DNA from: Candidatus Arcticimaribacter sp.
GTDB lineage: Bacteria; Bacteroidota; Bacteroidia; Flavobacteriales; Flavobacteriaceae
Assembly (NCBI GenBank): GCA_011526275.1
Contig: WTJP01000028.1
Location: 1 to 5,911 of the forward strand
Reading direction: 5' to 3'
Length of the DNA stretch: 5,911 nt
Below, one piece after another: positions 5,855 through 5,911 of this stretch (position 1 is its first letter; the number at the start of each line of letters is the position of its first letter). Position numbers and translations under genes: made by a program. The notes below the pieces were generated by a model that searched no databases, was not told the origin of the DNA, and saw nothing but the letters and a program-made list of their open reading frames with translations.

Positions 5855-5873
5855 ATGTTAATAATTATAACAT
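5855..5873 (+). other. Weak hairpin in the 3' untranslated region
   Basis: Immediately after the rplQ stop codon, ATGTTA (5855-5860) can pair with TAACAT (5868-5873) around a 7-nt AT-rich loop. The stem is 6 bp with one G-C pair. It precedes the terminator hairpin by 5 nt. Its AT-rich composition makes chance pairing quite possible, and no function is claimed. Confidence 0.3.
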
Positions 5874-5878
5874 AGGAC

Positions 5879-5911
5879 AAAGGATAAGCTCTAAGAGTTT
5901 ATCCTTTTTTT
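5879..5911 (+). terminator. Intrinsic (Rho-independent) terminator of the operon
   Basis: AAAGGATAAGCTC (5879-5891) pairs with GAGTTTATCCTTT (5895-5907) around a TAA loop: 13 pairs including one G-U wobble (5888 with 5898). The 3' arm runs into a T-tract of at least seven bases (5905-5911) that reaches the window edge. Position 24 nt after the rplQ stop marks the operon end. The 5' arm starts with a short A-run, so partial function on the opposite strand is possible if the next gene converges, which cannot be seen here. Confidence 0.93.

Noticed and set aside
1..5911. Mobile element, CRISPR array, tRNA/rRNA gene or horizontally acquired cargo
   Set aside because: Every stretch is accounted for by conserved ribosomal-operon genes in standard order with short spacers; no repeat arrays, transposase-like frames or RNA-gene signatures were seen on either strand.

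Overview
The window is the downstream part of a bacterial spc/alpha ribosomal-protein operon from a member of the Bacteroidota, most likely order Flavobacteriales. The protein sequences place it there: IF-1 with 71 residues and an 'AAIEQEGSIIEALSNAMFRV' N-terminus, a bL36 that has lost most of its zinc ligands, uS5 with a '..NVELVKPGGLELKDRL' N-terminus, and bL17 with a long Ala/Glu-rich tail. Shine-Dalgarno motifs are almost absent, which also fits. Genus and species cannot be fixed from this sequence alone.

All eleven genes lie on the + strand: rpsE (5'-truncated by the window edge, 1-509), rpmD (521-700), rplO (710-1162), secY (1170-2516), infA (2518-2733), rpmJ (2744-2860), rpsM (2863-3237), rpsK (3247-3630), rpsD (3713-4318), rpoA (4336-5328) and rplQ (5351-5854). 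Most spacers are 1-22 nt. The exception is 82 nt between rpsK and rpsD, which can fold into a long bulged hairpin (3645-3698). A strong intrinsic terminator (13-bp stem, 3-nt loop, T-tract) at 5879-5911 closes the operon and the window. No promoter is convincing inside the window, so transcription presumably enters from upstream (S10/spc region).

Together the genes supply small-subunit proteins uS5, uS13, uS11 and uS4, large-subunit proteins uL30, uL15, bL36 and bL17, initiation factor IF-1, the SecY protein-export channel and the RNA polymerase alpha subunit. The operon thus joins ribosome assembly, translation initiation, membrane-protein insertion and transcription.

This is a conserved core region with no mobile element, CRISPR array, RNA gene or unknown protein. 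I do not see a new multi-gene system. The observations most worth checking are the structured rpsK-rpsD spacer (a candidate S4 autoregulatory leader), the zinc-ligand-depleted bL36, the low-complexity bL17 tail with a 9-bp tandem duplication, the small hairpin ahead of rpoA, and the near absence of Shine-Dalgarno sequences.
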